Shown: positions 9,309 to 18,782, numbered from the stretch's first letter. The stretch is DNA of 64,000 nt from Wenzhouxiangella sediminis (GCF_003410055.1 NZ_QUZK01000018.1:1-64000), one strand, 5' to 3'. Numbers and translations are program-made. Notes: generated by a model from the letters alone, not told the origin.

Positions 9309-11059
9309 ACGCGCCGACGAGCATGACCGGCAGGCAGGTCTACCGCCGCCTGCTGGGCATGGTGCTAAAGCACCGCCTGATCTTCGGCCTGGCGCTGTTG
9401 GCCGTCGCCCTGGACGCGGCCGGGCAGGGACTGTTCTTCTACCTGTTGCGCCCGTTGATCGACGACACCATCGCCAATCCCAACCCCGAGTTCAACTACG
9501 CTCTGCCGGCGCTGGTGTTCCTGTCGCTGATCCTCCGGGTGGTGGGCAATTTCGGCGGTGAATTCGGCATGCAGTGGGTCGGCCGAAAGCTGATCGCGGA
9601 CTTGCGCAACGCACTGTTCGACCGTTACCTGGAGCTGCCCGCCGCGTACTTCGACCGGGAGTCTTCGGGCCAGATGATCTCGCGGGTGACCTACAACACC
9701 GAGCAGGTGGCCGAGGCGGCGACCAAGGCCTTGATCGGCATCTCGCGCGACATCATGACCGTGGTCGCGCTGTTCGGCGTGATGCTGATCCAGTCCTGGC
9801 GGCTGACGCTTTCCCTGTTGCTGCTGTTGCCCATCATCGGCGTGATCGCTTACTTCATCAGCCGGCATTTCCGGAGCATCTCGACCAACATCCAGGACTC
9901 GATGGGAGATGTCACCCACATCACGGAGGAGGCGGTCAACGGTCACCACGTGGTCAAGGTCTTCGGCGGCCAGCGGCAGGAGCGCGACAAGTTCCACGGC
10001 ATCAACGAGAGCAATCGCAAGCTGCACCTTCGCCTGGTGGGCACGCAGCTCCTGTCGTCTTCGCTGGTGCAGATGGCCGCCGGCGTGGCGCTGGTGGTGC
10101 TGTTGGTCGTGGCGGCCAGCGAGCTGATGGGCGACACGGTCACCGCCGGCATTTTCATGTCCGTGCTGGCGGCCCTGGCTGCGACGATTCCACCGCTCAA
10201 GCGCCTGACCAAGATGCACGTCACCATCGAGCGTGGCGTCGCGGCGGCCGAGAGCATTTTCCGTGTGGTCGACACGCCGGGAGAAACGGATACGGGCACC
10301 TACGAGCCCGAATCCGTGCGCGGCGAGATCCGCTTCGAGAATGTCTCGTTCTCGTATCCGGACGCCAGCAATTCGGCTCTGATCGATCTCGACCTGACCA
10401 TTCCGGCCGGCAAGGTCACCGCCCTGGTGGGGCGATCCGGCTCGGGCAAGAGCACGATCGTCAAGCTACTGCCGCGCTTCTACCAGCCCGCTGCGGGCCG
10501 CATCCTGATCGACGGCGTGGATATCCGGGACTACAAACTGGCAGCGCTTCGCGATCGCATTGCCCTGGTCAGCCAGGACGTGGTGCTGTTCAACGACACG
10601 ATCGGCCGCAACATCGCCTACGGCGGGCTGGCCGGCGCCACCCGGGAGCAGGTCGAGGAAGCCGCGCGCGCCGCGCACGCCATGGAATTCATCGAGCGCC
10701 TGCCGCTCGGGCTGGACACGCCGATCGGCGAAGACGGTTCCCTGCTTTCGGGCGGTCAGCGCCAGCGCATCGCCATCGCGCGGGCCGTGCTCAAGGATGC
10801 GCCCATTCTGATCCTCGACGAGGCCACCTCGGCGCTGGATGCCGAGTCCGAGCAGGCCGTTCAGGATGCCCTCGAGGTGCTGATGGAGAACCGCACGACG
10901 CTGGTCATCGCGCATCGCCTGGCCACGGTTCAAATGGCCGACCAGGTGGTCGTGCTCGACCACGGCCGGGCAGTCGAGTCCGGCTCGCACGCCGAACTGC
11001 TAGAGCGCGACGACGGTCTCTATCGCTACCTGCACCGCCTGCAGCTCGCCGGCGCGTGA
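9305..11059 (+). CDS. msbA: Lipid A export ATP-binding/permease protein MsbA
   Basis: This 584-aa ABC half-transporter flips lipid A-core from the inner to the outer leaflet of the inner membrane. Six membrane segments occupy about residues 1-320. The nucleotide-binding domain has Walker A GRSGSGKST (Lys382), the signature LLSGGQRQRIAIARAV and Walker B ILILDEATSALD. The length matches MsbA, and lpxK follows directly, the classic msbA-lpxK pairing. Confidence 0.94.
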   Translation: MNAPTSMTGRQVYRRLLGMVLKHRLIFGLALLAVALDAAGQGLFFYLLRPLIDDTIANPNPEFNYALPALVFLSLILRVVGNFGGEFGMQWVGRKLIADLRNALFDRYLELPAAYFDRESSGQMISRVTYNTEQVAEAATKALIGISRDIMTVVALFGVMLIQSWRLTLSLLLLLPIIGVIAYFISRHFRSISTNIQDSMGDVTHITEEAVNGHHVVKVFGGQRQERDKFHGINESNRKLHLRLVGTQLLSSSLVQMAAGVALVVLLVVAASELMGDTVTAGIFMSVLAALAATIPPLKRLTKMHVTIERGVAAAESIFRVVDTPGETDTGTYEPESVRGEIRFENVSFSYPDASNSALIDLDLTIPAGKVTALVGRSGSGKSTIVKLLPRFYQPAAGRILIDGVDIRDYKLAALRDRIALVSQDVVLFNDTIGRNIAYGGLAGATREQVEEAARAAHAMEFIERLPLGLDTPIGEDGSLLSGGQRQRIAIARAVLKDAPILILDEATSALDAESEQAVQDALEVLMENRTTLVIAHRLATVQMADQVVVLDHGRAVESGSHAELLERDDGLYRYLHRLQLAGA

Positions 11060-11065
11060 CCGGCC

Positions 11066-12058
11066 GTGAAAGGGCGGCTGGAGCGGTATCTGACCGGGCT
11101 GTGGTACTCGCAGCGGCGTGTGCCGCTTTGGCTGCGGGCGCTCGTCCCGGTCTACCGCGCCGTGGCGGCCTCGCGTTGGCGACCCTCGCATGAGCGCCCG
11201 CCTTGCCCGGTCATCGTGGTCGGCAACATCACGGTCGGCGGGAGCGGCAAGACGCCGGTCGTGGCTGCGCTGGCCAGGCTGCTCGCTCAGGCCGGCCATG
11301 CCCCGGCGGTGATCAGCCGGGGATACGGCGGCCGGAACGGTGACGAGCCGCGGGCCGTGACGCCCTCGAGCGATCCCGAGTCGGTCGGTGACGAGCCGGT
11401 GCTGCTGGCCCGTCGGGCGGGTTGCGCCGTCTGGGTCTGCCGGGACCGGCGCGCGGCTCTGGACGCAGCACGCAGCGGCGGTGCGGACGTGGTCCTGTCC
11501 GACGACGGCCTGCAGCACCCGCGCCTGCCGCGAAGCTACGAAATCTGCGTTGTCGACGGCCTGCGCGGGCTCGGCAACGGCCGCTTGCTGCCGGCCGGGC
11601 CGCTCAGGCAGCCGGTCGACCGGCTCGATTCGGTCGACCAGGTGCTGGTCAAGCAGGCCGCAGGGGAAGCGGCGGAGTACCGGGCCGCCGCAACGCCTTT
11701 TGCAGTCGCTCCCGGCCGCCCCTATCTTCTGGGCGGCGGCCGTTCGGACGACACTTTTCCTGCACAGGCCGAATTCGACGCCGTCTGCGCCATCGGCAAC
11801 CCGGACAGCTTCTTTGCCCTGCTGGAGGCTCTGGGATACCGTTTCCGGGCGCGAGCGTTTCCGGATCACCATGCCTTCGCAGCGAATGATTTCAAGGCAA
11901 TGGAAGGTCCGCTGCTCGTCACCGAGAAGGACGCAGTCAAGCTGGAGCGGCTGGCGGGGCTGCCGCGGACCTGGGTCTTGCCCATCGAGGCCCGCCTGCC
12001 CGAGCCCGTCCGCGTTGCCGTGCTGGCGCATGTGCGAGAATTTCTGCGGCATGAGTGA
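11066..12058 (+). CDS. lpxK: Tetraacyldisaccharide 4'-kinase
   Basis: This 330-aa kinase phosphorylates the 4' position of the lipid A precursor disaccharide-1-phosphate. It starts at GTG 11066, six bases after msbA. The P-loop is GNITVGGSGKTP (Lys62), the distinctive LpxK form. The conserved DDGLQHPRL segment and a late LVTEKDAVKL motif are also present. An N-terminal amphipathic membrane-binding helix precedes the P-loop. kdsB starts inside the lpxK end (overlap 12051-12058). Confidence 0.94.
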   Translation: MKGRLERYLTGLWYSQRRVPLWLRALVPVYRAVAASRWRPSHERPPCPVIVVGNITVGGSGKTPVVAALARLLAQAGHAPAVISRGYGGRNGDEPRAVTPSSDPESVGDEPVLLARRAGCAVWVCRDRRAALDAARSGGADVVLSDDGLQHPRLPRSYEICVVDGLRGLGNGRLLPAGPLRQPVDRLDSVDQVLVKQAAGEAAEYRAAATPFAVAPGRPYLLGGGRSDDTFPAQAEFDAVCAIGNPDSFFALLEALGYRFRARAFPDHHAFAANDFKAMEGPLLVTEKDAVKLERLAGLPRTWVLPIEARLPEPVRVAVLAHVREFLRHE

Positions 12059-12794
12059 CTTCCACGTACTGATTCCCGCCCGCCTGGCATCCACACGATT
12101 GCCCGGCAAGCCGCTGGCCGACCTGGCCGGCCGCGCACTGATCCTGCGCGTGTGCGACCGGGCCCGCGCAGCGGGTGCGGCCAGCGTCCACGTTGCGACC
12201 GACAGCGAGGAGGTGGCCGGCATCGTGCGCGCCGACGGCGGCGACGTCGTGATGACCCGCGGCGACCACCGCTCCGGCACCGACCGGCTGGCGGAAGCCG
12301 CTTCGAAGCTGCAGCTCGGCGAGGACGAAATCGTCGTCAACCTGCAGGGTGACGAGCCGGAGATGCCGTCTTCCTGCCTGCGCCAGGTGGCCGGGCTGCT
12401 GGCCCGTGAATCCGAGGCCCGAATGGCGACCTTGTGGCGGGTCTTCGACAGCGAAGTCGAATGGCGCAACCCCAACGTGGTCAAACTGGTGGCCGACGAG
12501 CGCGGACGGGCCCTGTACTTTTCGCGCAGCGCCATCCCCCATGCCCGCGACGGCGGGTGGCCGGAAGCCGTCGCCCGGGCGCATCTCGGGCTTTATGCCT
12601 ACCGGGCGGGCGCACTCCGGGACTGGCAGTCGCTGGGGGCCTCCGACCTGGAGCGGCTCGAGTCGCTCGAACAGCTCAGGGCGCTCTCGGCCGGGTGGGT
12701 CATCGTCTGCGACCGGGCCGATGCGCCCGTTCCGTCCGGGATCGACACGCCCGAGGACCTGGCGGCGGCCTGCGCCCGATTCGGCCGGGAATGA
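12051..12794 (+). CDS. kdsB: 3-deoxy-manno-octulosonate cytidylyltransferase
   Basis: This 247-aa enzyme activates Kdo as CMP-Kdo for attachment to lipid A. The N-terminus MSDFHVLIPARLASTRLPGKPL carries the nucleotide-binding motif of the family, and VNLQGDEPEM and the LGLYAYR segment are conserved. The frame stays open upstream, but the family N-terminus fixes the start at ATG 12051, which overlaps the lpxK stop by 8 bp. It is the third consecutive lipid A/Kdo gene. Confidence 0.94.
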   Translation: MSDFHVLIPARLASTRLPGKPLADLAGRALILRVCDRARAAGAASVHVATDSEEVAGIVRADGGDVVMTRGDHRSGTDRLAEAASKLQLGEDEIVVNLQGDEPEMPSSCLRQVAGLLARESEARMATLWRVFDSEVEWRNPNVVKLVADERGRALYFSRSAIPHARDGGWPEAVARAHLGLYAYRAGALRDWQSLGASDLERLESLEQLRALSAGWVIVCDRADAPVPSGIDTPEDLAAACARFGRE

Positions 12795-12840
12795 GTCTAT
12801 TCAGGCTTGATGCGACAAGTGAATAAATGAAGCCAATATC

Positions 12841-13308
12841 ATGAAAAGCATGCTTTTTGTCTGCCTCGGGAATATCTGCCGCAGCCCGACCGCAAAGGCT
12901 GTCTTCGACGCCCGCTTGAGCCGGGCTGGACTGGTGATCGAGACGGACTCGGCCGGCACCACCGGATACCACGCCGGCTCGGCGCCCGATCCGCGTGCGC
13001 AACGCATCGCCCGGCAGTGGGGGCTGGACCTGAGCGCCGAACGGGCAAGGGTGGTCGTGCCCGATGACTTTGAGCGTTTCGACGCCATCTTCGTTATGGA
13101 CCGCTCGAACCTTCGCGACCTCGAGGCGATACGGCCCGCTGAAAGCGCCTGCCGCCTCGATCTGGTGATGAGCCTGGCGCCGGACTACGGCGTCGACGAG
13201 GTGCCCGATCCTTACTACGGCGGCGTCGACGGGTTCCAGCGGGTCATCGACATGCTCGAAGCGGCCGCCGAACAGCTGGTCGAGGAACTTTCCGCGTCCC
13301 GGCGATGA
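12841..13308 (+). CDS. Low molecular weight protein-tyrosine phosphatase
   Basis: This 155-aa cytoplasmic phosphatase has the catalytic loop CLGNICRSPTA near the N-terminus (Cys9 nucleophile, Arg15) and the late general-acid loop VPDPYYGG. Relatives often dephosphorylate polysaccharide-export tyrosine kinases or other phosphotyrosine proteins; no kinase is nearby. A gap of 46 bp separates it from kdsB, so it may have its own promoter. The end overlaps uvrC by 4 bp. Confidence 0.9.
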   Translation: MKSMLFVCLGNICRSPTAKAVFDARLSRAGLVIETDSAGTTGYHAGSAPDPRAQRIARQWGLDLSAERARVVVPDDFERFDAIFVMDRSNLRDLEAIRPAESACRLDLVMSLAPDYGVDEVPDPYYGGVDGFQRVIDMLEAAAEQLVEELSASRR

Positions 13309-15116
13309 GCGAGTTCGACGGCCGCGCCTTCGCCCGCAGCCTCGGTACCGGACCGGGCGTCTACCTGATGCGCGACGCGGCGGGCAAGGTGCTCTACGTG
13401 GGCAAGGCGCGCAACCTGCGCCGGCGGGTGGGCAGCTATTTCAGCCGACGCGATCTCGGTCCCAGGCTCAACCTTCTCGTGCGCAAGGTCGACCACATGG
13501 AAGTCAGCCTGACCCGCACCGAGGCCGAGGCGCTGTTGCTGGAGAACGAATGGATCAAGGCGCACCGGCCGCGCTTCAATATCAATCTTCGCGACGACAA
13601 GAGCTACCCCTGGATCCGGCTCGAGACCGCGCACCCGTATCCGCGTATCGGTTTCTATCGCGGCAGTCGCAAACCGCCGCACCGCTACTTCGGTCCGTTC
13701 TCGAGCGCCGGCGCGGTGCGCGAGGCGCTCAACCAGATCTATCGGCTGTTCGGTGTCCGGCAATGTCGCGACACGGTGTTCGAGAACCGCAGCCGTCCCT
13801 GCCTGCAGTACCAGATCAACCGCTGCAGTGCTCCCTGCGTGGGCTACATCAGCGAGCAAGACTACGCCGCCGATGTCCGCGCCGCCGTGCAGTTCCTGGA
13901 AGGGCGCAGCGACGAGGTCATCGAACACCTGGGCGAACGGATGGAGCAGGCCTCGAGGTCGCTGGATTTCGAGAAGGCAGCGACCTACCGTGACCGAATC
14001 CGGGCGGTCCAGCAGGTGCGCGGCAGCCAATTCGTCACCGGCGCCAGCGGCGAGATGGACGTCGTCGGCATGCACGTCGAAGCCGCCAAGGCCTGCGTGC
14101 ACGTGGTGGAATTCCGGCATGGCCGGAACGTGGGCGGACGGAGTTACTTTCCGGGCAACCTGCACGAGGACATGACGGCGGCCGACATCCTCGGGGCTTT
14201 CCTGGGCCAGTACTACGCCGATCGCAATCCGCCGGCCGAGATCCTGCTCTCGCAGGAGCCTTCCGATGCCGCTCTTTGGGAGGAGGCACTCGGTTCCCGG
14301 CGCGGGTCACGGGTGGCGCTTTCCTGGCGCCTGCGGGGCCAGCGGGCCGAGTGGGTGCGCCTGGCGGCGGCCAATGCCGGTGATGCGCTCCGGCGCCGCC
14401 TGGCGGAGCGGGACCAGGTCGGCCGCGGGCTGGCCGCCCTGGCCGAAATGCTCGAGATGCCCAATCCGCCCGAGCGCCTGGAGTGCTTCGATATCTCGCA
14501 CATTTCGGGCACCGAGACGGTGGGCTCCTGCGTGGTGTTCGGCCCGCGCGGACCCGAGAAGAAGCAGTACCGGCGCTTCAACGTCAGCGATATCGAGCCC
14601 GGCGACGACTATGCGGCCATGGAGCAGGTGCTGCGGCGGCGCTACACGCGGGTGCTCGAGAAGTCCGAGGACCTGCCGGACCTGGTCGTCATCGACGGCG
14701 GCAAGGGCCAACTCGGTCGCGCACGCAAGGTATTCGAGGAACTGGGACTGGATGCCATCCCGCTGCTGGGCGTTGCCAAGGGGCCGGCCCGACGCGCCGG
14801 CCACGAGCGCTTCATCATGGGCGACCGGGAGGCCGTGCCGGGGCCGCATCATCCCGCCTCGCACCTGGTGCAACAAATCCGCGACGAAGCACATCGCTTC
14901 GCCATCAGCGGCCATCGAAAGCGCCGGCAGAAGCGAGCGCAGGCCTCGCCCCTGGAGCAGGTGCCCGGCGTGGGGCCCAAGCGGCGGCAGGCCCTTCTCA
15001 AGGCCTTCGGCGGGCTCCAGGGCATTCGCAAGGCGGGCGTGGACGAACTCGTGCGGGTCGGGGGCATCAGCCGCAAGCTCGCCGAGGCGGTCGTCGAACA
15101 TCTGCACAAGCCCTGA
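13305..15116 (+). CDS. uvrC: Excinuclease ABC subunit C
   Basis: This 603-aa subunit makes both incisions in nucleotide excision repair. The N-terminal GIY-YIG nuclease (about residues 10-95, GPGVYLMRDAAGKVLYVGKA) is followed by a cysteine-containing region (RPCLQYQINRCSAPC), a UVR motif for UvrB contact (about 200-235), the RNase H-like UvrC domain (ECFDISHISG) and C-terminal helix-hairpin-helix motifs (LEQVPGVGPKRRQALL). The length is normal. It starts 4 bp inside the preceding gene and precedes pgsA, as in many gammaproteobacteria. Confidence 0.96.
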   Translation: MSEFDGRAFARSLGTGPGVYLMRDAAGKVLYVGKARNLRRRVGSYFSRRDLGPRLNLLVRKVDHMEVSLTRTEAEALLLENEWIKAHRPRFNINLRDDKSYPWIRLETAHPYPRIGFYRGSRKPPHRYFGPFSSAGAVREALNQIYRLFGVRQCRDTVFENRSRPCLQYQINRCSAPCVGYISEQDYAADVRAAVQFLEGRSDEVIEHLGERMEQASRSLDFEKAATYRDRIRAVQQVRGSQFVTGASGEMDVVGMHVEAAKACVHVVEFRHGRNVGGRSYFPGNLHEDMTAADILGAFLGQYYADRNPPAEILLSQEPSDAALWEEALGSRRGSRVALSWRLRGQRAEWVRLAAANAGDALRRRLAERDQVGRGLAALAEMLEMPNPPERLECFDISHISGTETVGSCVVFGPRGPEKKQYRRFNVSDIEPGDDYAAMEQVLRRRYTRVLEKSEDLPDLVVIDGGKGQLGRARKVFEELGLDAIPLLGVAKGPARRAGHERFIMGDREAVPGPHHPASHLVQQIRDEAHRFAISGHRKRRQKRAQASPLEQVPGVGPKRRQALLKAFGGLQGIRKAGVDELVRVGGISRKLAEAVVEHLHKP

Positions 15117-15177
15117 CGGTTCCGCTCGCGCCGATGTTGCGTGATAATGATGCGTTTACCGGCCCCGGAGCGATTCC

Positions 15178-15738
15178 TTGCAGTTGACCATTCCGACACT
15201 GCTGACCCTGCTGCGCATCGTGCTCATTCCGGTGCTCGTGGTGGTGTTCTACCTGCCGTTCGATGCGTCCAACCAGGTCACCGTTGCGCTGTTCATCATC
15301 GCGGCGGTTACCGACTGGCTCGACGGCTGGATTGCGCGGCGTTGGGGCATGACGAGCAGTTTCGGGGCCTTTCTGGACCCGGTGGCCGACAAACTGATGG
15401 TGACGGTCGCGCTGCTGCTGATCGTGCAGCGCCATCCCGAAATCGGCATTGCCCTGTCGGCGGCGGTCATTATCGGGCGCGAGATCACCATTTCGGCGCT
15501 GCGCGAGTGGATGGCGGCGCTGGGCGAGGCCGGGCGCGTCAAGGTCGCATGGGTCGGCAAGATCAAGACCATCCTGCAGATGGTGGCCATCGGCTTCCTG
15601 CTCTACGGCGAGTCGCTGTGGTTCATCCCGGTGCTCGAGATCGGCCGCTGGCTGCTGATCATCGCCGCGGCACTGACGATCTGGTCGATGTTCATCTATC
15701 TCCGCGCGGCCTGGCCGGCGGTCCGCAAACAATCCTGA
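15178..15738 (+). CDS. pgsA: CDP-diacylglycerol--glycerol-3-phosphate 3-phosphatidyltransferase
   Basis: This 186-aa integral membrane enzyme makes phosphatidylglycerol phosphate, the committed step to phosphatidylglycerol and cardiolipin. The CDP-alcohol phosphotransferase motif is intact: DWLDGWIARR, then G, then FLDPVADK. Several hydrophobic helices are visible. The start appears to be TTG 15178 with GGAG upstream; the family N-terminus (MQLTIPTLLTLLRI) supports it. The uvrC-pgsA order is widely conserved. The tRNA genes that often follow pgsA are absent. Confidence 0.94.
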   Translation: MQLTIPTLLTLLRIVLIPVLVVVFYLPFDASNQVTVALFIIAAVTDWLDGWIARRWGMTSSFGAFLDPVADKLMVTVALLLIVQRHPEIGIALSAAVIIGREITISALREWMAALGEAGRVKVAWVGKIKTILQMVAIGFLLYGESLWFIPVLEIGRWLLIIAAALTIWSMFIYLRAAWPAVRKQS

Positions 15739-15782
15739 GCCGGATGTCGCTCCGGCCTTTCACGACACACGGAGTCTGACGC

Positions 15783-16601
15783 ATGTCGCGTGCCCGAAAA
15801 CGCTCAAGCACCCTTGCCAGCCGCGCCGACCGGCACGCCCTCTACGAAGAGAGCGTGCAGGATCCGGAGTCCGAACTCGAATTCGTGGCCGAGACCTTCG
15901 AGGTCGTGGCCGGGCGTCCGCTCGAGTTCATCCGGGAGGATTTCTGCGGCACGGCCAACACGGCCTGCTACTGGGTTCGCAGCGATCGTGGCCGCCGTGC
16001 GGTTGGCGTCGATCTCGACCCCGAAGTCCTGGCCTGGGGCAGGGCGCATCACGTCGAGGCGCTCACGGCGGAGGAGCGGTCACGTATCGAGCTCATCGAG
16101 GGCAATGTGATGACCGCCAGCACACCACGCGTCGACGCCTTGCTGGCCATGAACTTCAGCTACTACCTGTTCACCAGCCGGGATGCGCTGCGGGCCTACT
16201 TCGAGCGTGCCCGGGAAGCCCTGGTCGACGACGGCGTACTCTTTCTCGACGCTTTCGGCGGCTATGACGCCCATCGCGAGCTCGAAGAGCGGACCGAGTA
16301 CGACGATTTCACTTACGTCTGGGACCAGGCCAGCTTCGATCCCATCCAGCACGCGATGACCTGCCAGATCCACTTCGAGTTCCCGGACGGCTCGGAGATC
16401 AGGCGGGCGTTCGAGTACCACTGGCGTCTCTGGACCCTGCCCGAGATCCGGGAGTTGCTCGAGGAGGCCGGCTACTCCTCGGTCGAGGTGTACTGGGAGG
16501 GTACCGACGAGGACACGGGGGAAGGCAACGGCGTGTACGAGCCAGCCGACACCGGCGATGCCGATGCCGGCTGGATCTGCTACCTGGTGGCGAAGCGCTG
16601 A
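15783..16601 (+). CDS. Class I SAM-dependent methyltransferase
   Basis: This 272-aa cytoplasmic protein has a Rossmann-type methyltransferase core: EDFCGTANTACYW is the SAM-binding loop (about residues 57-69), VGVDLDPE is the acidic end of strand 2, and ALLAMNFSYYLF marks the post-IV region. The C-terminal part holds FDPIQHAMTCQIHFEFPDGS, rich in aromatic residues. The substrate is unknown. It stands alone between pgsA and an opposite-strand gene. Confidence 0.82.
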   Translation: MSRARKRSSTLASRADRHALYEESVQDPESELEFVAETFEVVAGRPLEFIREDFCGTANTACYWVRSDRGRRAVGVDLDPEVLAWGRAHHVEALTAEERSRIELIEGNVMTASTPRVDALLAMNFSYYLFTSRDALRAYFERAREALVDDGVLFLDAFGGYDAHRELEERTEYDDFTYVWDQASFDPIQHAMTCQIHFEFPDGSEIRRAFEYHWRLWTLPEIRELLEEAGYSSVEVYWEGTDEDTGEGNGVYEPADTGDADAGWICYLVAKR

Positions 16602-16614
16602 GGAGCCGGGCTCC

Positions 16615-17667
16615 TTACAGCGTCGAGTAGACCAGCTCGAGCCATTCTTCCAGGCCGTCGTACTGGCCGGGACGGGCTTCGATGAACTGGCTGATGTCGA
16701 GTTCGTTGAGGGCGGCAAAGTGCTCCTCGTCCTCGTGCAGCGCCAGCAGCGCGGCGCGGATCTCTTCCTGGATATCCACCGGGACTTCCGGGCTGGCGGC
16801 GACCGTCACTCCGGGAAACTCCTGCGAGGTCAGGACATTGGCCATGTTGACGTAGCGCGACACCAGGTTGTGCGGAACGATCGCGGCGTCGGCTTCCTGC
16901 GAGAAGACGATCTCGACGGCGTCGAGCCAGGAAGCGGCATTGGACTGGATGATCGGCTGCTGCATGGGATTGTCGAACCAGCTCGTCAGGATCAGGTAAC
17001 CGAGGCTCGGTGCCGGCATCGTGGAGACACGACGCCCGATGAAGTCCTGGACGCTGGATTCGGCGTTGTTCATCGAGGTCAGGAGCGAATAGGTGATCGG
17101 CGCCTGAGCACGCACAAGCGGTGTGTAACCGTGTTCTTCCATGCGGTAGGCGGTCAGGTGCGGCTCTTCCAGCACCAGGTGCGGATTCTGCCCGCGGCGT
17201 GTGCTCAACCAGTAGCGGTGGTAGTCGGGAGCCAGCTCCAGGTCGAAGCGGTAGGGAAGCGCATCGTTGAGATAGTTGACCAGTGGGCGATAGACCAGCT
17301 CGGCGGTTTCCGGCGAAAAGATCGGATGGCCCTGGAAGACGAAAGTCTCTGCCGATTCCGGCGTCGCTTCCGCTGCGGCCGGCATCGGCTCGGCGGCGGC
17401 CTCTGCGGATTCTTCCGTTCCAGTCGTTACTGCAGGAGCCGAGCCTTCCTCGTCGGCAGTTTCGGCTGTCGAGCCCGATTCTTCCGCTTCGGTCGCTTGC
17501 TGCGGCTCGTCGCTTGCCTGCTCCTGCGCTTCCTGGGCTGCCTGCTCGGTCGCGGCGGCCTCCTCCGCGGACTGGCCGGACTGTTGCTGACTCTCTTCCT
17601 GAGTCCAGGCGGAAACGGCCAGGATCAGCCCGAGCAGCAGCCCCGACCATTTGATTGAAGTTTTCAT
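16615..17667 (-). CDS. Secreted PhnD-like substrate-binding protein with a long acidic linker
   Basis: This 350-aa protein has a signal peptide (MKTSIKWSGLLLGLILAVSAWT). An acidic Glu/Gln/Ala/Ser-rich low-complexity stretch follows at about residues 23-107. The C-terminal domain resembles the PhnD-type periplasmic phosphate/phosphonate-binding fold: FSPETAELVYRPLVNYLN, FIGRRVSTMPAPSLGY and VAASPEVPVDIQEEIRAAL are typical. No ABC permease or ATPase is nearby, so a transport role is not supported by context. A sensory or orphan binding role is equally possible. It lies 54 bp downstream of ygfZ on the same strand and may be co-transcribed with it. Confidence 0.7.
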   Translation of the reverse strand: MKTSIKWSGLLLGLILAVSAWTQEESQQQSGQSAEEAAATEQAAQEAQEQASDEPQQATEAEESGSTAETADEEGSAPAVTTGTEESAEAAAEPMPAAAEATPESAETFVFQGHPIFSPETAELVYRPLVNYLNDALPYRFDLELAPDYHRYWLSTRRGQNPHLVLEEPHLTAYRMEEHGYTPLVRAQAPITYSLLTSMNNAESSVQDFIGRRVSTMPAPSLGYLILTSWFDNPMQQPIIQSNAASWLDAVEIVFSQEADAAIVPHNLVSRYVNMANVLTSQEFPGVTVAASPEVPVDIQEEIRAALLALHEDEEHFAALNELDISQFIEARPGQYDGLEEWLELVYSTL

Positions 17668-17721
17668 TGAACTGACCCCTCTAAATTCATGATTTGTGGA
17701 TTTCTTTTGGGCTTCTGGATG

Positions 17722-18528
17722 TTAGCACAGCGTTTCAGGCGCCGTCACTCGGGCCGAATGCGCGCGCTCGCCGCAGGCCACAAGCACCGCACCGTCCGAC
17801 TCGGCTCGCGTCGCGAGAACCGCCAGGCCGATGGTCGAACTCTCCAGTGCCATGCCGCCCAGCCAGTGCCCGATACCGGCGCCGGCGGCATCCGTGATCC
17901 GGGCGTGAGCATCGATTGCCTCGACGGTGTCGATTTCCAGCCCGGCGAGGCGATACTTCACCGTGCCTCGGTAGTGCAAGCGGGCGATGACTTCCTGGCC
18001 GGGATAGCAGCCCTTGTCGTAGGCTACTGCCCCCAGTTCCTCGAGGCCCAGCCATTGGGGCAGGTGCCGGGCGCTGCTTTCGGGCTCGAGCCACGGAAGG
18101 CCCTGGCACAGGTCCAGCCGGCGCCAATTCCGCAGGGCTGCCGCGTCGCCCGGGGCCGCCACGTCGTTCAGCAAGCCTCGCTCCGGATCGAAAGCCAGGG
18201 GAGTTGCCTCACCGAGCCCATCGAACACGCCCGAAACGGGCCCGCTCTCCGAGAGATCGACGCGTCGCCCGATCGTGAATCGCCCGAGCCCTTCGCGGAT
18301 GGACTCGCATTGAACGGCGGGGAGCACGAGATCGACACGGTTTTCACCCGCGCGGGCCATCATGGTGGCCAGTACGCGACCTTTCGGGTCGCACCAGGCC
18401 AGCGGCGACCAGGCATCCCCGGCGAGGCGATCGACGTCCGCCGTGAATTGCGACTGGGCATAGCTGCGGGCATCGGGGCCGGCGATCGAAAAGCTTGCGA
18501 GATGATTCAGCAGAAATTGATTCGACAT
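17722..18528 (-). CDS. ygfZ: Folate-binding protein YgfZ (iron-sulfur cluster repair/assembly)
   Basis: This 268-aa cytoplasmic protein of the GcvT-like family helps maintain certain iron-sulfur enzymes. The family signature KGCYPGQE is at residues 172-179 with the functionally important Cys174. The N-terminal GcvT-like fold and the C-terminal barrel region are both present. It is divergent from the succinate dehydrogenase block, with only 20 bp between the two start codons. Succinate dehydrogenase carries three Fe-S clusters, so the linkage is sensible. Confidence 0.92.
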   Translation of the reverse strand: MSNQFLLNHLASFSIAGPDARSYAQSQFTADVDRLAGDAWSPLAWCDPKGRVLATMMARAGENRVDLVLPAVQCESIREGLGRFTIGRRVDLSESGPVSGVFDGLGEATPLAFDPERGLLNDVAAPGDAAALRNWRRLDLCQGLPWLEPESSARHLPQWLGLEELGAVAYDKGCYPGQEVIARLHYRGTVKYRLAGLEIDTVEAIDAHARITDAAGAGIGHWLGGMALESSTIGLAVLATRAESDGAVLVACGERAHSARVTAPETLC

Positions 18529-18548
18529 GCCGAGTAAAATGGAGCGTC

Positions 18549-18752
18549 ATGAGCGGTTACAATTCTACATCGTCAGGCACGAATCCAGATCAGCACACCG
18601 ACGAAGCGACCCGCCAGGCGGAGCATCGCGATCACGCGCCGGAAGAGGAGTCGGCGTCTGATCGGCCGCGGGAGTTCGGCGGTCGCAGAAAGGGTCTCGA
18701 GCCTACCCGCTACGGCGACTGGGAAAAGGACGGTCGCTGCATCGATTTCTGA
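18549..18752 (+). CDS. Succinate dehydrogenase assembly factor 4 family protein (DUF1674)
   Basis: This 67-aa protein ends in EFGGRRKGLEPTRYGDWEKD and then GRCIDF, the DUF1674/SdhAF4 signature. The family binds the flavinylated SdhA subunit before assembly in mitochondria; a similar role here is inferred. The first 40 residues are hydrophilic and probably disordered. ATG 18549 has GGAG just upstream; an in-frame extension to 18495 would overlap ygfZ and lacks support. It lies 30 bp before sdhC, which fits an assembly role. Confidence 0.85.
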   Translation: MSGYNSTSSGTNPDQHTDEATRQAEHRDHAPEEESASDRPREFGGRRKGLEPTRYGDWEKDGRCIDF

Positions 18753-18782
18753 CCTGGACGGAAAACCGGGAGAACTGAATCC

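Noticed and set aside
15117-15782. tRNA genes expected around pgsA in some gammaproteobacteria
   Set aside because: The short gaps on both sides of pgsA are too small and show no cloverleaf.
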